Positions 25,801 through 34,224 of a DNA stretch of 64,000 nt are shown one piece after another. This DNA is from Hoeflea prorocentri. Lineage in GTDB: Bacteria > Pseudomonadota > Alphaproteobacteria > Rhizobiales > Rhizobiaceae. Numbering within the stretch: the stretch's first letter is position 1; every line of letters begins with the position of its first letter. Location: contig NZ_JAPJZI010000002.1 of the NCBI RefSeq assembly GCF_027944115.1, positions 186,001-250,000 on the forward strand, read 5' to 3'. Below the pieces are notes generated by a model. The model saw only the letters and a program-made list of their open reading frames with translations, was not told the DNA's origin and did not search any database. A program made the translations under genes and the position numbers.

Positions 25801-28800
25801 GCGAGTGTGACGGTCGGCGGCACGGGGGGCAAGGGCGGTGATGGCAATGATGTCGTTGTCCAGAACGCCGCGGCATTATCGACCAGCGGTGCCCAGTCCG
25901 CTGTCATTTTCCTGCAGTCGGTCGGCGGAGGTGGTGGCCAGGGCGGCGTTGCCACCGCGGTCAGTGCAAGCTTCGGCTCGTCAAATGGCGGAGTGCTGAC
26001 CATCGGCATTGGCGGCAAGGGGGGCGCTGCGGGTGTAGGCAAAACGGTATCCTTGGACAATTCCGGGAACCTTATCTCCCTAGCGGATGGTTCGTCCGGG
26101 ATCTTTGCGCAATCGGTCGGCGGTGGAGGCGGCCAGGGCGGGTCCGTGCGCGGTATGCCCCGTGTCAGCCTGGAAAAGAAAACTCGTGAATCCCAGAAAT
26201 CCTTGTCGCTTGCCGTCACGGTCGGCGGGCGCGGTGGTGGTGGCGGCGCCGGCGGAACCGTAGATGTTCTAAACAGCGGCATCATCACAACGGAGGGTGC
26301 TCTCGCACACGGCATTGATGCCCAGTCCGTCGGTGGCGGGGGCGGGACTGGCGGAGATGCTGAGGCGTCCGCATCGTCATCAACCGGACTGACTGCTGTA
26401 TCCGTTGCGGTCGGCGGTTTCGGAGGATCAGCCAGCAATGGCGGGTCGGTTGGTGTTCAAAACACGGCAGCGGTGGCCACAAAAGGCATCATCAGCAACG
26501 CGATCCGGGCACAGTCTGTGGGCGGTGGCGGTGGGGCCGGCGGGCGCGGAAACGCGTCGCAGGGTGGAACCGTTGCTATCGGTGGATTTGGTGGCGCAGT
26601 CGGTGACGGCGGCCTTGTCGAGGTGACGAACAGCGGTGCTTTAAGCACCGGCAACAACCTGTCGCACGGCATTTTCGCCCAGTCCGTTGGCGGCGGTGGC
26701 GGTGATGGCGGCAACGCTGTGTTCAATCCAATCTACGGCGCTCTTCTGGCCTTCGGCGAGGACGGAGGCGAAGGTTTTGAACAATTCGGCGAGGCTGCAG
26801 GCGTTGCGGGATTTGTCAACAATATAAAGAAACCGTCATTCGGAATTGGCGTCGGAGGTTTTGGCGGAGCGTCCGGCAGTGGCGGTTCGGTTTCGGTTAA
26901 CAATGAAGGCAGCATTTTCACACAAGGCGCACACGCGGACGGCATATTCATCCAGTCGGTGGGCGGCGGCGGCGGCGTTGGCGGCGATGGTGTTGTCTTC
27001 CGGACCGGACAGATCGTTATTGGCGGCATCGGCGGCAGCTCAGGGAACGGCGGCTCCGTGTCGGTTGTTCATGACGGGACTATCCAGGCAGCGGGCATCG
27101 CGTCCGCCGGTATTCGCGCGCAATCGGTGGGCGGCGGTGGCGGTGTTGGCGGAGCAACGGCCATCGGCATCGATCCGTTTGGTGTTGAACTGTTCGAAAA
27201 TCCTTTCGCCGGTGGCCATGGTGACGGTGGTGCCGTGTCAATCACGACGAGTGGCAGCATTGAGGCACTAGGCGGAGCCTCCCCTGAAAACCTGGAAAAC
27301 GGTCTTGCGGGTATCGGAATCCTGGCGCAGTCAATCGGCGGTGGCGGCGGGATCATCGGCACAGAGAGCGGGATAGCAAATCTCGGCTCTCTGCATGGCA
27401 ACGGTGCAGGCGGTGCCGTGTCAATCGATCACACCGGCAATATCCTGGCCATGGGTGTCAACAGCATGGCGGTTCTGGCGCAAAGCGAAGGCGGTACCGG
27501 CAGTGATGATATTTCCATTGCGTTGAACGGCGGGACCGTGATCGGCGGTTCCGGCTTCCTGGGTGGCGGCGTTTTCATTCTTGACGGTGCGAACAACACG
27601 TTCGTTAACTCAGCAGCCTTGTCGGCATTGAACAACAAGGCGCTCGTCGCAACGAGCGGCAACGACACGGTGCGAAACCTCGGCTCGATAACCGGTGACA
27701 TTGATCTGGGTTCTGGAACCAACAGTTTTACGACAAAGAGCGGCGGCACCGTCACCAGCACCGGAATATTGGATATGGGCGGTGGCACGTTCACAAATGA
27801 GGGCCATCTCCAGGCCGGCCTTGATGGCCAGCGCTCGATCAATGTTGATTTGACGGGCCATTTCGTTCAGTCCGGCACTGGCAACCTCCTGCTTGATCTC
27901 AGCCTGGATCAGGACAAGAGCGAAGGGGAGATTGTGCGTGTGTCCGGGACAGCGGACGTTGATGGTGTTGTAGCGGTGAACGTTTTCAATCCGCTTGCCG
28001 GCGAACAAAGGCGGACGATCATTGAAGCTACCGGCGGAGTAACGGACAGGGGGCTTGCCGTAAACGCGAGCCCTGTTCTCAATGCAGAGCTCGCCTTTGA
28101 GGACGGGACTGACGTCGTGTTCGTGACTGATCTCAGTTTTTCTGAACCGGGCATCGGTCTGACCTCGAACCAGGCCGGCGTAGCGGCCGCGTTGGACTTT
28201 GCCGTAAGTAACGGCCTTGACGGTTTCGATGTGCTTTTCGATGAGCTGTTGGCGAATGACATTTCTGCTGATGACATCGTCAAGGCTTACTCAAGTCTGA
28301 GCGGGGAGGTCTATTCAACAACACATTCCGCCTTGAACTCCAACGGCCTGATGCTTGGCAGTATCTTGTCGAACATTACCCTGGGTGCAGGCGGCGGATC
28401 ACCCGATACCAGTACGGCGGCGTTCCAGTTTCTCCCATACGCGCCGGTAGCGACAACAAGCAATAGCTTTCCGTCCGAGGCGCTTTCCGCAGACGCGGCA
28501 ACAGGGCTGGCGCAGTCGAGGCCGTTCGTGTTCGCGCAGGGTCTTTACCGCCGGCTGTCCATCGATTCCGATGGAAACGGTGCGGCGAGCCGCACGATCA
28601 ACTCGGGTATTCTCGGCGGAGGCGGGTTTCAGGTTGATGGTCGCCTGATCACAGGTCTTGCGGTCGGCTATCTGCGAACCGATTCAGATGTTGGCTCCCT
28701 GGGTAGCCGGGTCGACGGCAACAGCGCCGTTGTCGCGGGATTTGCCAGCATAAAGGACGGTGCGATCGATCTCAGTGCCAACCTTGGGTATGTGTATAGC

Positions 28801-29346
28801 GATCTTGACAGCAGTCGTGCCGTCACGGTCGGAAACCTTGCAGCGACGGCAAGCGCCGATTTTACCGCAAACAGCGGCTTCGGCTATGTCGAGGCTGGAT
28901 ATTCGTTTGATCTTGACGACGTCAAAATCCGGCCGTTTGCAGCGGGCGGCTTTTCCGTGACCCGCAACAACCGGTTTTCTGAGACCGGCGCCGGGGCCGC
29001 GAATTTGACCGTCGGCGCACAGACTTCAGCGCTCGGCCAACTCCTTCTTGGCATCGGTGTTCACACGAAGGTCATGGTCAATACGGTTCAGTTTACGCCG
29101 CATATCGAGGCGGCATTCCAGCAGGAACTGGGAAATCTCGGTCCGGATACGGCGGTAACTCTGCAACCTGGCGGTCTGACCTTCACAACGGCCGGGACTG
29201 AAGCATCCCGTCAAAAGGCTGTGCTCCGCAGCGGCTTCCTTGCCGAATTCAACGATCAGTCGAGCGCCTTTGTGAATTATGAGGGAGCGTTCTCACATCG
29301 CGAAACCGAGCACAACATCCAGGCCGGTTTCAAATTCAGGTTCTGA
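22825..29346 (+). CDS. Giant glycine-rich autotransporter (type Va secretion)
   Basis: A 2173-residue outer-membrane/surface protein. A signal peptide ends near residue 35 (ISLAGGAFAQ). The passenger contains about 24 repeats of 55-65 residues between residues 130 and 1560. Nineteen of these carry a QS-x-GGGGG core, for example AQSVGGGGGSGG, followed by an IGGxGGxGG loop and a strand VxVxNxGxIxTxG, as expected for a beta-helix. Residues about 1560-1890 are non-repetitive. A C-terminal beta-barrel (about 1899-2173, RPFVFAQGLYRRL onward) ends in phenylalanine (FKFRF), the usual signal for outer-membrane insertion. Such proteins serve in adhesion or aggregation. Only sequence type, not ligand, can be stated. 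Confidence 0.92.
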   Translation: MGYASRQGLKSNLLKLTLGIGALPAISLAGGAFAQTVLPPGESGIDILETGDPANSITVENAGGFSVLTLTIPGPPFPVSIPAFGVNVRSAGDDGELRSGSPRLPGPSGNGGTVEVTNSGIIEAAGLMSGGIRAVSQGGDGVEGFDNAGASNDFGGDGGNGADVTVSNSGVLTTSGQSGVGLFAASLGGDGGDGADSDAGLGGNAGSAGIVMVENIAKITTNAARANGISAISQGGDGGQGGDETDDIIGGTGGTGGLGGAGSDVFVTNHGLVETFGNDAFAVFASSTGGAGGAGGKGGGVLPIVVNGGSANNGGRAGDVDVTNFGTLTTSGVGSSALFVQSVGGGGGVAGTAGNLRTLVSLAGSGGAGADAGDVSVDNYGQIETRGAGAHGLLLQSIGGGGGSAGFAVGLISIGGTSGDDDEAGGADGGRVNGVNHGTITTEASYAYGVIAQSVGGGGGGGGFNVGAIAIGGEGSTGGDAGAVEFENSGIIRTSGDFSGALLAQSTGGGGGVGGGAVSIFSIGGSGSFGGDAKQVDVTNTADLATGGHVSFGVKAQSIGGGGGAGGFGVSAGLLGSTAIGGSGGSGGSGSVVNLSNAGSVVTDGALSHAVVAQSIGGGGGTGGFAVAGSIGIGVAVSSAFGGRGGDGGDGGAVTLVNDGMVQTMGAGALGVLAQSAGGGGGAGGFAAAGAVSIGVSKISATSVTLALGGSGGGGGSSDAVILENNGSVSTSGDRAHAIVAQSVGGGGGSGGFTGSASVAIGVGTKLPNFAVSVGIGGTGGDGGHGKTVSATSTAALIHTSGRDADGILAQSVGGGGGEGGFALGGAAGGQKSFNVTVQVGGEGGAGGNSDRVQVSNSSRIVTEGLSSVGLVAQSVGGGGGSGGFVGGIAFGLKESVNVAVTVGGKGGDGGNGGTVFVENDGVISTGGELSSALLAQSVGGGGGTGGAAGIDEDAVTALLTDLVGVTDDTAEDGLPDLGGAGSFGFGAQVFNASVTVGGTGGKGGDGNDVVVQNAAALSTSGAQSAVIFLQSVGGGGGQGGVATAVSASFGSSNGGVLTIGIGGKGGAAGVGKTVSLDNSGNLISLADGSSGIFAQSVGGGGGQGGSVRGMPRVSLEKKTRESQKSLSLAVTVGGRGGGGGAGGTVDVLNSGIITTEGALAHGIDAQSVGGGGGTGGDAEASASSSTGLTAVSVAVGGFGGSASNGGSVGVQNTAAVATKGIISNAIRAQSVGGGGGAGGRGNASQGGTVAIGGFGGAVGDGGLVEVTNSGALSTGNNLSHGIFAQSVGGGGGDGGNAVFNPIYGALLAFGEDGGEGFEQFGEAAGVAGFVNNIKKPSFGIGVGGFGGASGSGGSVSVNNEGSIFTQGAHADGIFIQSVGGGGGVGGDGVVFRTGQIVIGGIGGSSGNGGSVSVVHDGTIQAAGIASAGIRAQSVGGGGGVGGATAIGIDPFGVELFENPFAGGHGDGGAVSITTSGSIEALGGASPENLENGLAGIGILAQSIGGGGGIIGTESGIANLGSLHGNGAGGAVSIDHTGNILAMGVNSMAVLAQSEGGTGSDDISIALNGGTVIGGSGFLGGGVFILDGANNTFVNSAALSALNNKALVATSGNDTVRNLGSITGDIDLGSGTNSFTTKSGGTVTSTGILDMGGGTFTNEGHLQAGLDGQRSINVDLTGHFVQSGTGNLLLDLSLDQDKSEGEIVRVSGTADVDGVVAVNVFNPLAGEQRRTIIEATGGVTDRGLAVNASPVLNAELAFEDGTDVVFVTDLSFSEPGIGLTSNQAGVAAALDFAVSNGLDGFDVLFDELLANDISADDIVKAYSSLSGEVYSTTHSALNSNGLMLGSILSNITLGAGGGSPDTSTAAFQFLPYAPVATTSNSFPSEALSADAATGLAQSRPFVFAQGLYRRLSIDSDGNGAASRTINSGILGGGGFQVDGRLITGLAVGYLRTDSDVGSLGSRVDGNSAVVAGFASIKDGAIDLSANLGYVYSDLDSSRAVTVGNLAATASADFTANSGFGYVEAGYSFDLDDVKIRPFAAGGFSVTRNNRFSETGAGAANLTVGAQTSALGQLLLGIGVHTKVMVNTVQFTPHIEAAFQQELGNLGPDTAVTLQPGGLTFTTAGTEASRQKAVLRSGFLAEFNDQSSAFVNYEGAFSHRETEHNIQAGFKFRF
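23150..27515 (+). repeat. Tandem degenerate repeats in the autotransporter passenger
   Basis: About 24 in-frame units of roughly 165-195 bases. The first four units and the last have degenerate cores (SQGGDG, SLGGDG, STGGAG, SEGGTG). The 19 in between share an almost invariant GGCGGYGGYGGY-type pentaglycine core. DNA identity is highest at the cores, which offers short homology for recombination and change of unit number. Confidence 0.88.
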
Positions 29347-29444
29347 AAGCGTGTGCCTTTTCTGCGTCCAATGGTCTTTGCAGTTGTTGGCCAAAGGCCC
29401 ACGCTCTGATGAGCGAACGCGTTTGCCCGGGTTTTGCAAGCCGC

Positions 29445-30155
29445 TCAGGCGTCCGGATCGTAAACGTAGCCTATGCCGCGGACGGTCTTGATGATCGCCG
29501 GCTTTTCCGGGTTTCGTTCTATCTTGCGCCGTAACCGGGATATGCGGATGTCAATGGAGCGGTCGAAAGGATCCCAGCTGCGGTCATGGGCCTGCTCAAG
29601 GATCTGGTCGCGGTTGAGAACACGGCCCTTGTTTTCGGCAAAGGCTTTGAGAAGATTGAATTCCATGGCGGTCAACGCAACCTCCTCGCCCTCCTTGTCG
29701 AGCATTTTGGCGGCCTCAAGATCGAGCACATAGTCGCCGAAACGGGCCGATCCAGGTTTGCTCTTATCGGCTGGCGCTTCCGCTGACTTGCGCCTCAGCA
29801 CCGCCTTTATCCGCGCTTCGAGTTCGCGCAGGTCGACCGGTTTTCCGAGATAGTCGTCGGCGCCCATCTCCAGCCCGATGATCCGGTCGACCACCTCGCC
29901 AGCGGCAGTCAGCATCACCACCGGTGTCTGGTCTTCCGTGCGCAGCGAGCGCAGTGTAGTCAACCCGTCCTCGCGCGGCATATTGATGTCGAGGATGATC
30001 AGGTCGATCCGGTTTGCGCCAAGCACCGTGCGCAGCTCGTCGCTGCTGGCGGCCTTGGAGACATTGAATCCGCGTTTGCGCAGATATTCCTGCACCATGT
30101 CGCGAACATCCCGTTCGTCGTCGCAGATCACAAGGTGATAGTGGCTGTTTTCCAT
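29445..30155 (-). CDS. OmpR-family response regulator
   Basis: A 236-residue regulator: an N-terminal receiver with phospho-accepting Asp56 (LIILDINMP) and acidic pocket at residues 12-13, the conserved lysine in YLGKPVD, and a C-terminal winged helix (about 140-236; TAMEFNLLKAF and DIRISRLRRKIE). It directly follows the hybrid kinase gene with no base between them (kinase stop at 30156), so kinase and regulator are one operon. Targets are unknown. Repeated TGTTTCA heptamers upstream of the kinase are a candidate self-regulation site. Confidence 0.92.
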   Translation of the reverse strand: MENSHYHLVICDDERDVRDMVQEYLRKRGFNVSKAASSDELRTVLGANRIDLIILDINMPREDGLTTLRSLRTEDQTPVVMLTAAGEVVDRIIGLEMGADDYLGKPVDLRELEARIKAVLRRKSAEAPADKSKPGSARFGDYVLDLEAAKMLDKEGEEVALTAMEFNLLKAFAENKGRVLNRDQILEQAHDRSWDPFDRSIDIRISRLRRKIERNPEKPAIIKTVRGIGYVYDPDA

Positions 30156-33071
30156 TTAACCGTCGTCTTTTTCACTCTTCAGGATACCATATACAAGTTC
30201 GCGCAGTTCGGCCGGCGATACCGGTTTTTCGAGATACGCGCATTGTGATTCCCGAAGCAGGCTCTGGGAAGCGACGCCCATCGTGTCGCCGGTGATAAAT
30301 GCCGTTCTTTCCAGCAAATCCGGATATTCGTCCCGGACGATTTCAAACAGTCCGCGCCCGTCGATGCCCGGCATGTTGAGATCGCTGAGCAGAAGGCCGT
30401 AGCGGTTCTCGCGCAATCTTTGCGCCGCTTCGTCGCCCGTATGAGCCAGATCGACCCGGAAACCTTCCTTTTTCAGTATTTCGGCGATCAGTTCGGCGAC
30501 CTCCACCTCATCATCCACAATCAGTGCTCTCACGCCGACGCGGTTGCGTTCGGCGTCGCCGTCTTCCGCCGGTTCGCTTTCGGCCTGTTTTGAAACGGGA
30601 AGCTGGATGACAAAGCGGCTGCCGGAAAGATATTCGGCGTCGACCCAGATATGCCCGCCATGGGAATGGATGATGCGGTGGCAAAAGGCCAGACCGATGC
30701 CGGTTCCATCGCCGACGTCCTTGGTGGTGAAGAACGGCTCGAATATGCGGGCCATGATGTTTTGCGGAATGCCAGGACCATCGTCCTCAACAATGATTTC
30801 CACGGCGTCTTCCGACTTCGACAGGCCTGTTGAAACCGTGATGCGCTTGCCCTTTCCGGCCGTCATGATGGCCTGTTCGGCATTGATGATCAGATTGATG
30901 ATGACCTGGGTGATCTGATCGGCATCGGCAATGATGTCGGGGATTTCGCGGTCAAGCGTGCAATCGATTTCAAGGCCCTCGCCATGTTTGCCGTAGCCGG
31001 CGACATCGACCGCCGTCGAGATCAAGGCGTTGACATCGGTGTTCTCCATCTTTGTGGGCTGTTGCCGTGCCATGGCCAGGAAGGTCTTGACGATCTTGGC
31101 GCACCGTTCGGCCGCGGCGCTGATTTTTTCGATACGTGCAATGCTGTCCGGGTCCGTCGCCTCTTCCCGCAGCATCAGAGAATGGCCGACAACGATCGAC
31201 AGCGGATTGTTGAGTTCATGCGCGACGCCGGCCAAAAGTTCGCCGAGTGCGGACATTTTCTCATTCTGAAACAAAAGCTCGCGCTGGCTGGATAGTTCGT
31301 CCTGCAAGGCAAGTTCGCCGGTCAAGTCGCGCGTATTGGAGACAATCACGTCTTCGCCGTTAAACTCAATCAGGCGTGCCGAGATGGAGCCCCAGAATTC
31401 CTCGCCCTTGGCGTTCAGCAGCTTGACCTTGTGTTCGTCGACCCAGCCTTTTTTGTGCAGAATGTCGATATAGGCCTGCCGTTCTCCTGCATCGACATAA
31501 TAATCCCCTGCGATTTCCACCGGTCCAAAAAGGGCGGTGGTTTCGGGACTGCGGAACAGCAGCCTGCCGGTTTCGGCATTGGTCATCTGAACGGGAACCG
31601 GGCATGCCTCCAGCACCTTGCGGATCATCGCCTCGGCTTCGTTGAGCCGGGTCAGATCGATGGTTGTCGTGACGACGACCTCCTCGCCTTTGTATTCGGC
31701 AAGGCGGCCATAGGCGGAAGCGGGAAACTCGTCGCCGTCCCTGTTGATCAGGGTGAGCTTGTAATCATCGACATGACCGTCCGCCAGGAGTGTGGTGATA
31801 TAGTCGGCCCGGTCGTCGATACTGACATAAAACTCGGTGGCGGCCTTGACCTTGCCGAACAGTTCCGCAGCGGCCGGATTGCGGTAGAGAATGCGGCCAT
31901 CACCGACGCGGGCCATGACGACCGGCGCGGGACTTGCCTCAAGAACCTGGCGGATCAGGAGATCGCCGTCCCGTTCGGCTGCCTCGGCCAGCTTGCGTTC
32001 CGTCACGTCGGTGCGCGTTACGACAAAGCCGCCCAGCTTGGTCGGATGCACGGAGACGAGGTAGCAGGTGCCGTCCGTGTGCCTGAGTTCGTAGTCCTGG
32101 ATATATTCGATGCCGTTCTCAATGCGCCCGGATACCCATTCGTCCTCATGGCCGACGGCATCGGCGTAGATGCCGCGCCGCGCGGTTTCACGCATCAGGA
32201 TTTCCCAGTCGAGCCCCGGCTCAAGGATATCCGCGACGGCGTGGTTCATTTCCTTGTAGCGTTCGTTGAACATGACGAGGCGGTTGTCTTCGTCATAAAG
32301 CGCAAACCCCTCCGACAAGGACTCGATTGCATCGCGCAGCATATCGCGGGCCTTGACCGTATCTTCCTCAAGCTCGGTGCGATCCATCAGATCCTGGATG
32401 GCATTGAGAACGATTTCATCACCGCCCCGCTCAGTCAAAACCGCACAACCGCGCACCAGGATTTCCTTGCCGGAGTCGGATTTCGTCTTAACCGGATAAT
32501 TTTCAATCGAGCCTTTGAGCTGGAGCTTGCGTAGCATTTCGATGCTGTCGTCGGTATCAAAGAAGAATTCCGAGATGGTCCGATCGTCGAGCGCGTCCGG
32601 CTTGACGTTGTAAAGCCGGTTCGAAGCCGAGTTGGAATAGAGCACTTCGCCGGTTTCGATGCGGTTGACCCACATCGGAAGCGGGATGTTTTCGACAAGG
32701 AACTGCATCAGGCTGTGCTTGTCTTTTTGCCCGGTTATATCGACGCTTATATAAAGTGTGCCGCCGTCCTGTGCGGGGCAGCTGGACAAAAGGCGCCACC
32801 GGCCATCCTTCATCCGTGCTTCCAGCGGGGCGCCACGATGGCCCTGCCAGAGCGCGGCGGCCCGTAGCCTGTCATCGGTCGTTTGTCCGATGTCGCTCTG
32901 ATTTATGCTGTCGAACCGTTCAAGATATTCGCACAGCACATCATCCCGCCCGGCCCTGCCTGAGACAATGCCGGCCAAGGTCTCGAATTCGCCGCTGGCT
33001 TCTGCAAGGGCGCCATGGGCATCAAACCGCACGAAGGCGGCACTATGGTCGATCGTCGCGTGCCTGGACAT
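30156..33071 (-). CDS. Multi-PAS hybrid sensor histidine kinase
   Basis: A 971-residue soluble kinase with no clear membrane segment. The order is: a short PAS-like N-terminus (to ~115); PAS at about 120-235; PAS at 245-365; two closely similar PAS domains at 370-475 and 480-590; a dimerisation domain with His618 (VAHELNNPLS); an ATPase domain with NLIINAEQAI and DDGPGIP; and a receiver with Asp897 (LLLSDLNMPG). PAS ligands cannot be read from sequence. No separate Hpt domain is encoded nearby, so phosphate flow from the kinase to the OmpR-type partner is not obvious. The ATG at 33071 has only a weak ribosome site. Confidence 0.92.
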   Translation of the reverse strand: MSRHATIDHSAAFVRFDAHGALAEASGEFETLAGIVSGRAGRDDVLCEYLERFDSINQSDIGQTTDDRLRAAALWQGHRGAPLEARMKDGRWRLLSSCPAQDGGTLYISVDITGQKDKHSLMQFLVENIPLPMWVNRIETGEVLYSNSASNRLYNVKPDALDDRTISEFFFDTDDSIEMLRKLQLKGSIENYPVKTKSDSGKEILVRGCAVLTERGGDEIVLNAIQDLMDRTELEEDTVKARDMLRDAIESLSEGFALYDEDNRLVMFNERYKEMNHAVADILEPGLDWEILMRETARRGIYADAVGHEDEWVSGRIENGIEYIQDYELRHTDGTCYLVSVHPTKLGGFVVTRTDVTERKLAEAAERDGDLLIRQVLEASPAPVVMARVGDGRILYRNPAAAELFGKVKAATEFYVSIDDRADYITTLLADGHVDDYKLTLINRDGDEFPASAYGRLAEYKGEEVVVTTTIDLTRLNEAEAMIRKVLEACPVPVQMTNAETGRLLFRSPETTALFGPVEIAGDYYVDAGERQAYIDILHKKGWVDEHKVKLLNAKGEEFWGSISARLIEFNGEDVIVSNTRDLTGELALQDELSSQRELLFQNEKMSALGELLAGVAHELNNPLSIVVGHSLMLREEATDPDSIARIEKISAAAERCAKIVKTFLAMARQQPTKMENTDVNALISTAVDVAGYGKHGEGLEIDCTLDREIPDIIADADQITQVIINLIINAEQAIMTAGKGKRITVSTGLSKSEDAVEIIVEDDGPGIPQNIMARIFEPFFTTKDVGDGTGIGLAFCHRIIHSHGGHIWVDAEYLSGSRFVIQLPVSKQAESEPAEDGDAERNRVGVRALIVDDEVEVAELIAEILKKEGFRVDLAHTGDEAAQRLRENRYGLLLSDLNMPGIDGRGLFEIVRDEYPDLLERTAFITGDTMGVASQSLLRESQCAYLEKPVSPAELRELVYGILKSEKDDG

Positions 33072-33092
33072 GGCAAAGTCCTATCCCGCCAG

Positions 33093-33239
33093 TGTTTCAG
33101 TCGGTTTTCATTTCTGCGGCCGATTGTTTCAATTGTTTCAGCCAATGACAAATTCCGGCGCGAACGAAAACCTAAATCATTGAAACTGCGAGCGCTTTGA
33201 GTTCGCGCCGTTGCCGTTCGTTGGGCAACAAATGAAACA
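33093..33239. promoter_or_regulatory. Cluster of TGTTTCA heptamers in the kinase/hydrolase intergenic region
   Basis: TGTTTCA occurs at 33093-33099, 33125-33131 and 33134-33140, and as its reverse complement TGAAACA at 33233-33239. Copies two and three are 9 bases apart, close to one helical turn, like the tandem half-sites of OmpR-type regulators. The region lies between the divergent kinase and hydrolase genes. Binding by the linked response regulator is inference. Confidence 0.45.
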
Positions 33240-33320
33240 CGGAACGGGCTGATCTGAAAACGAAACGAAACCTGCAAGCTGCAAATAGCGGTCAAACGAA
33301 CACACGACAGGAACAGTCCG

Positions 33321-34157
33321 ATGACCGTACGTCTTTCCAGCCCCGCCCATGCGAACGCACCCATCGTTGCGCTTCATTCGTCCGCGTCGAGCGGTGCACA
33401 GTGGAGCAGCCTTGGCGAAGACCTGCATGGCCGCTTTGATGTCATGGCGCCCGATCTGCCCGGATATGGCGCACCGTCCCTTGATGATGCGGGTTCGGCC
33501 GGTACGCAGCCGATTGCAGAGCGGATTGTCCGGCAGGTCGAGACATTTGGCGTTCCCGTTCACCTGGTCGGTCATTCCTTTGGGGCGACGGTCGCCCTGA
33601 AGATCGCGTTGATGCGGCCCGATCTGATCAAGAGCCTGACACTTTATGAGCCGGCTGCCTTTCATTTTCTGCAGTGGGGCGGTGAGGAAGAGCTGCGTCT
33701 CGGTACAACGATCAAAGCAGTCCGGGATGCATTGGCGGCCCATGTCGCCGAGGGCGCGCCGGAAGCGGGAATGCGGGCCTTTATCGATTTCTGGAACGGC
33801 GCCGGGGCTTTCGACAGTTTCGGCTCGAAGACGCAGGAAAGGTTCGCCGCGATGGCCGGGTCCATCCTGGACGACTTTGCCTGCGGGTTTTCCGAAAGCT
33901 GGACGCTTGAAGACCTAAGCGCTCTCAAAATGCCGACACTGATGATGATGGGGATGGAGTCGCCTGCTATTGCGCAGCACGTGGCCATCGAGATCGCCGG
34001 TGCGATCCGGGACGCTAGGCTTGCGATGCTGCCGGGACTTGGACACATGGCGCCGGTCTTTGAGCCGGGCTGGGTCAATCCGCGCATTTTTGAACATATC
34101 GCCGGAACCGAACGCCCGGTTGCCAATTGCTACTGGCCCGAAAGGTCAGCGGCGTAA
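33321..34157 (+). CDS. Alpha/beta-fold hydrolase
   Basis: A 278-residue alpha/beta hydrolase. The nucleophile elbow is GHSFG with Ser86, the oxyanion-hole region is LHSSASSG, and the general base histidine is in PGLGHMAPV near residue 250. The third acid residue may be the glutamate in MGMESP instead of the more common aspartate. Size and motifs resemble haloperoxidase- or esterase-type members, but the substrate is not recognisable. It is followed after 67 bases by a methyltransferase gene with its own good ribosome site; the two may be co-transcribed. It diverges from the hybrid kinase gene. Confidence 0.82.
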   Translation: MTVRLSSPAHANAPIVALHSSASSGAQWSSLGEDLHGRFDVMAPDLPGYGAPSLDDAGSAGTQPIAERIVRQVETFGVPVHLVGHSFGATVALKIALMRPDLIKSLTLYEPAAFHFLQWGGEEELRLGTTIKAVRDALAAHVAEGAPEAGMRAFIDFWNGAGAFDSFGSKTQERFAAMAGSILDDFACGFSESWTLEDLSALKMPTLMMMGMESPAIAQHVAIEIAGAIRDARLAMLPGLGHMAPVFEPGWVNPRIFEHIAGTERPVANCYWPERSAA

Positions 34158-34224
34158 CACCTCACGCCCATCCAGGGATGAACCAAAGGGGACAAGGCCC
34201 CACTCACCGCGAAAGGAGAACACA

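Noticed and set aside
23150-27515. Regular repeats considered as a CRISPR array
   Set aside because: The units are in frame, about 165-195 bases long, degenerate and part of one protein; there are no short direct repeats with unique spacers and no cas genes.
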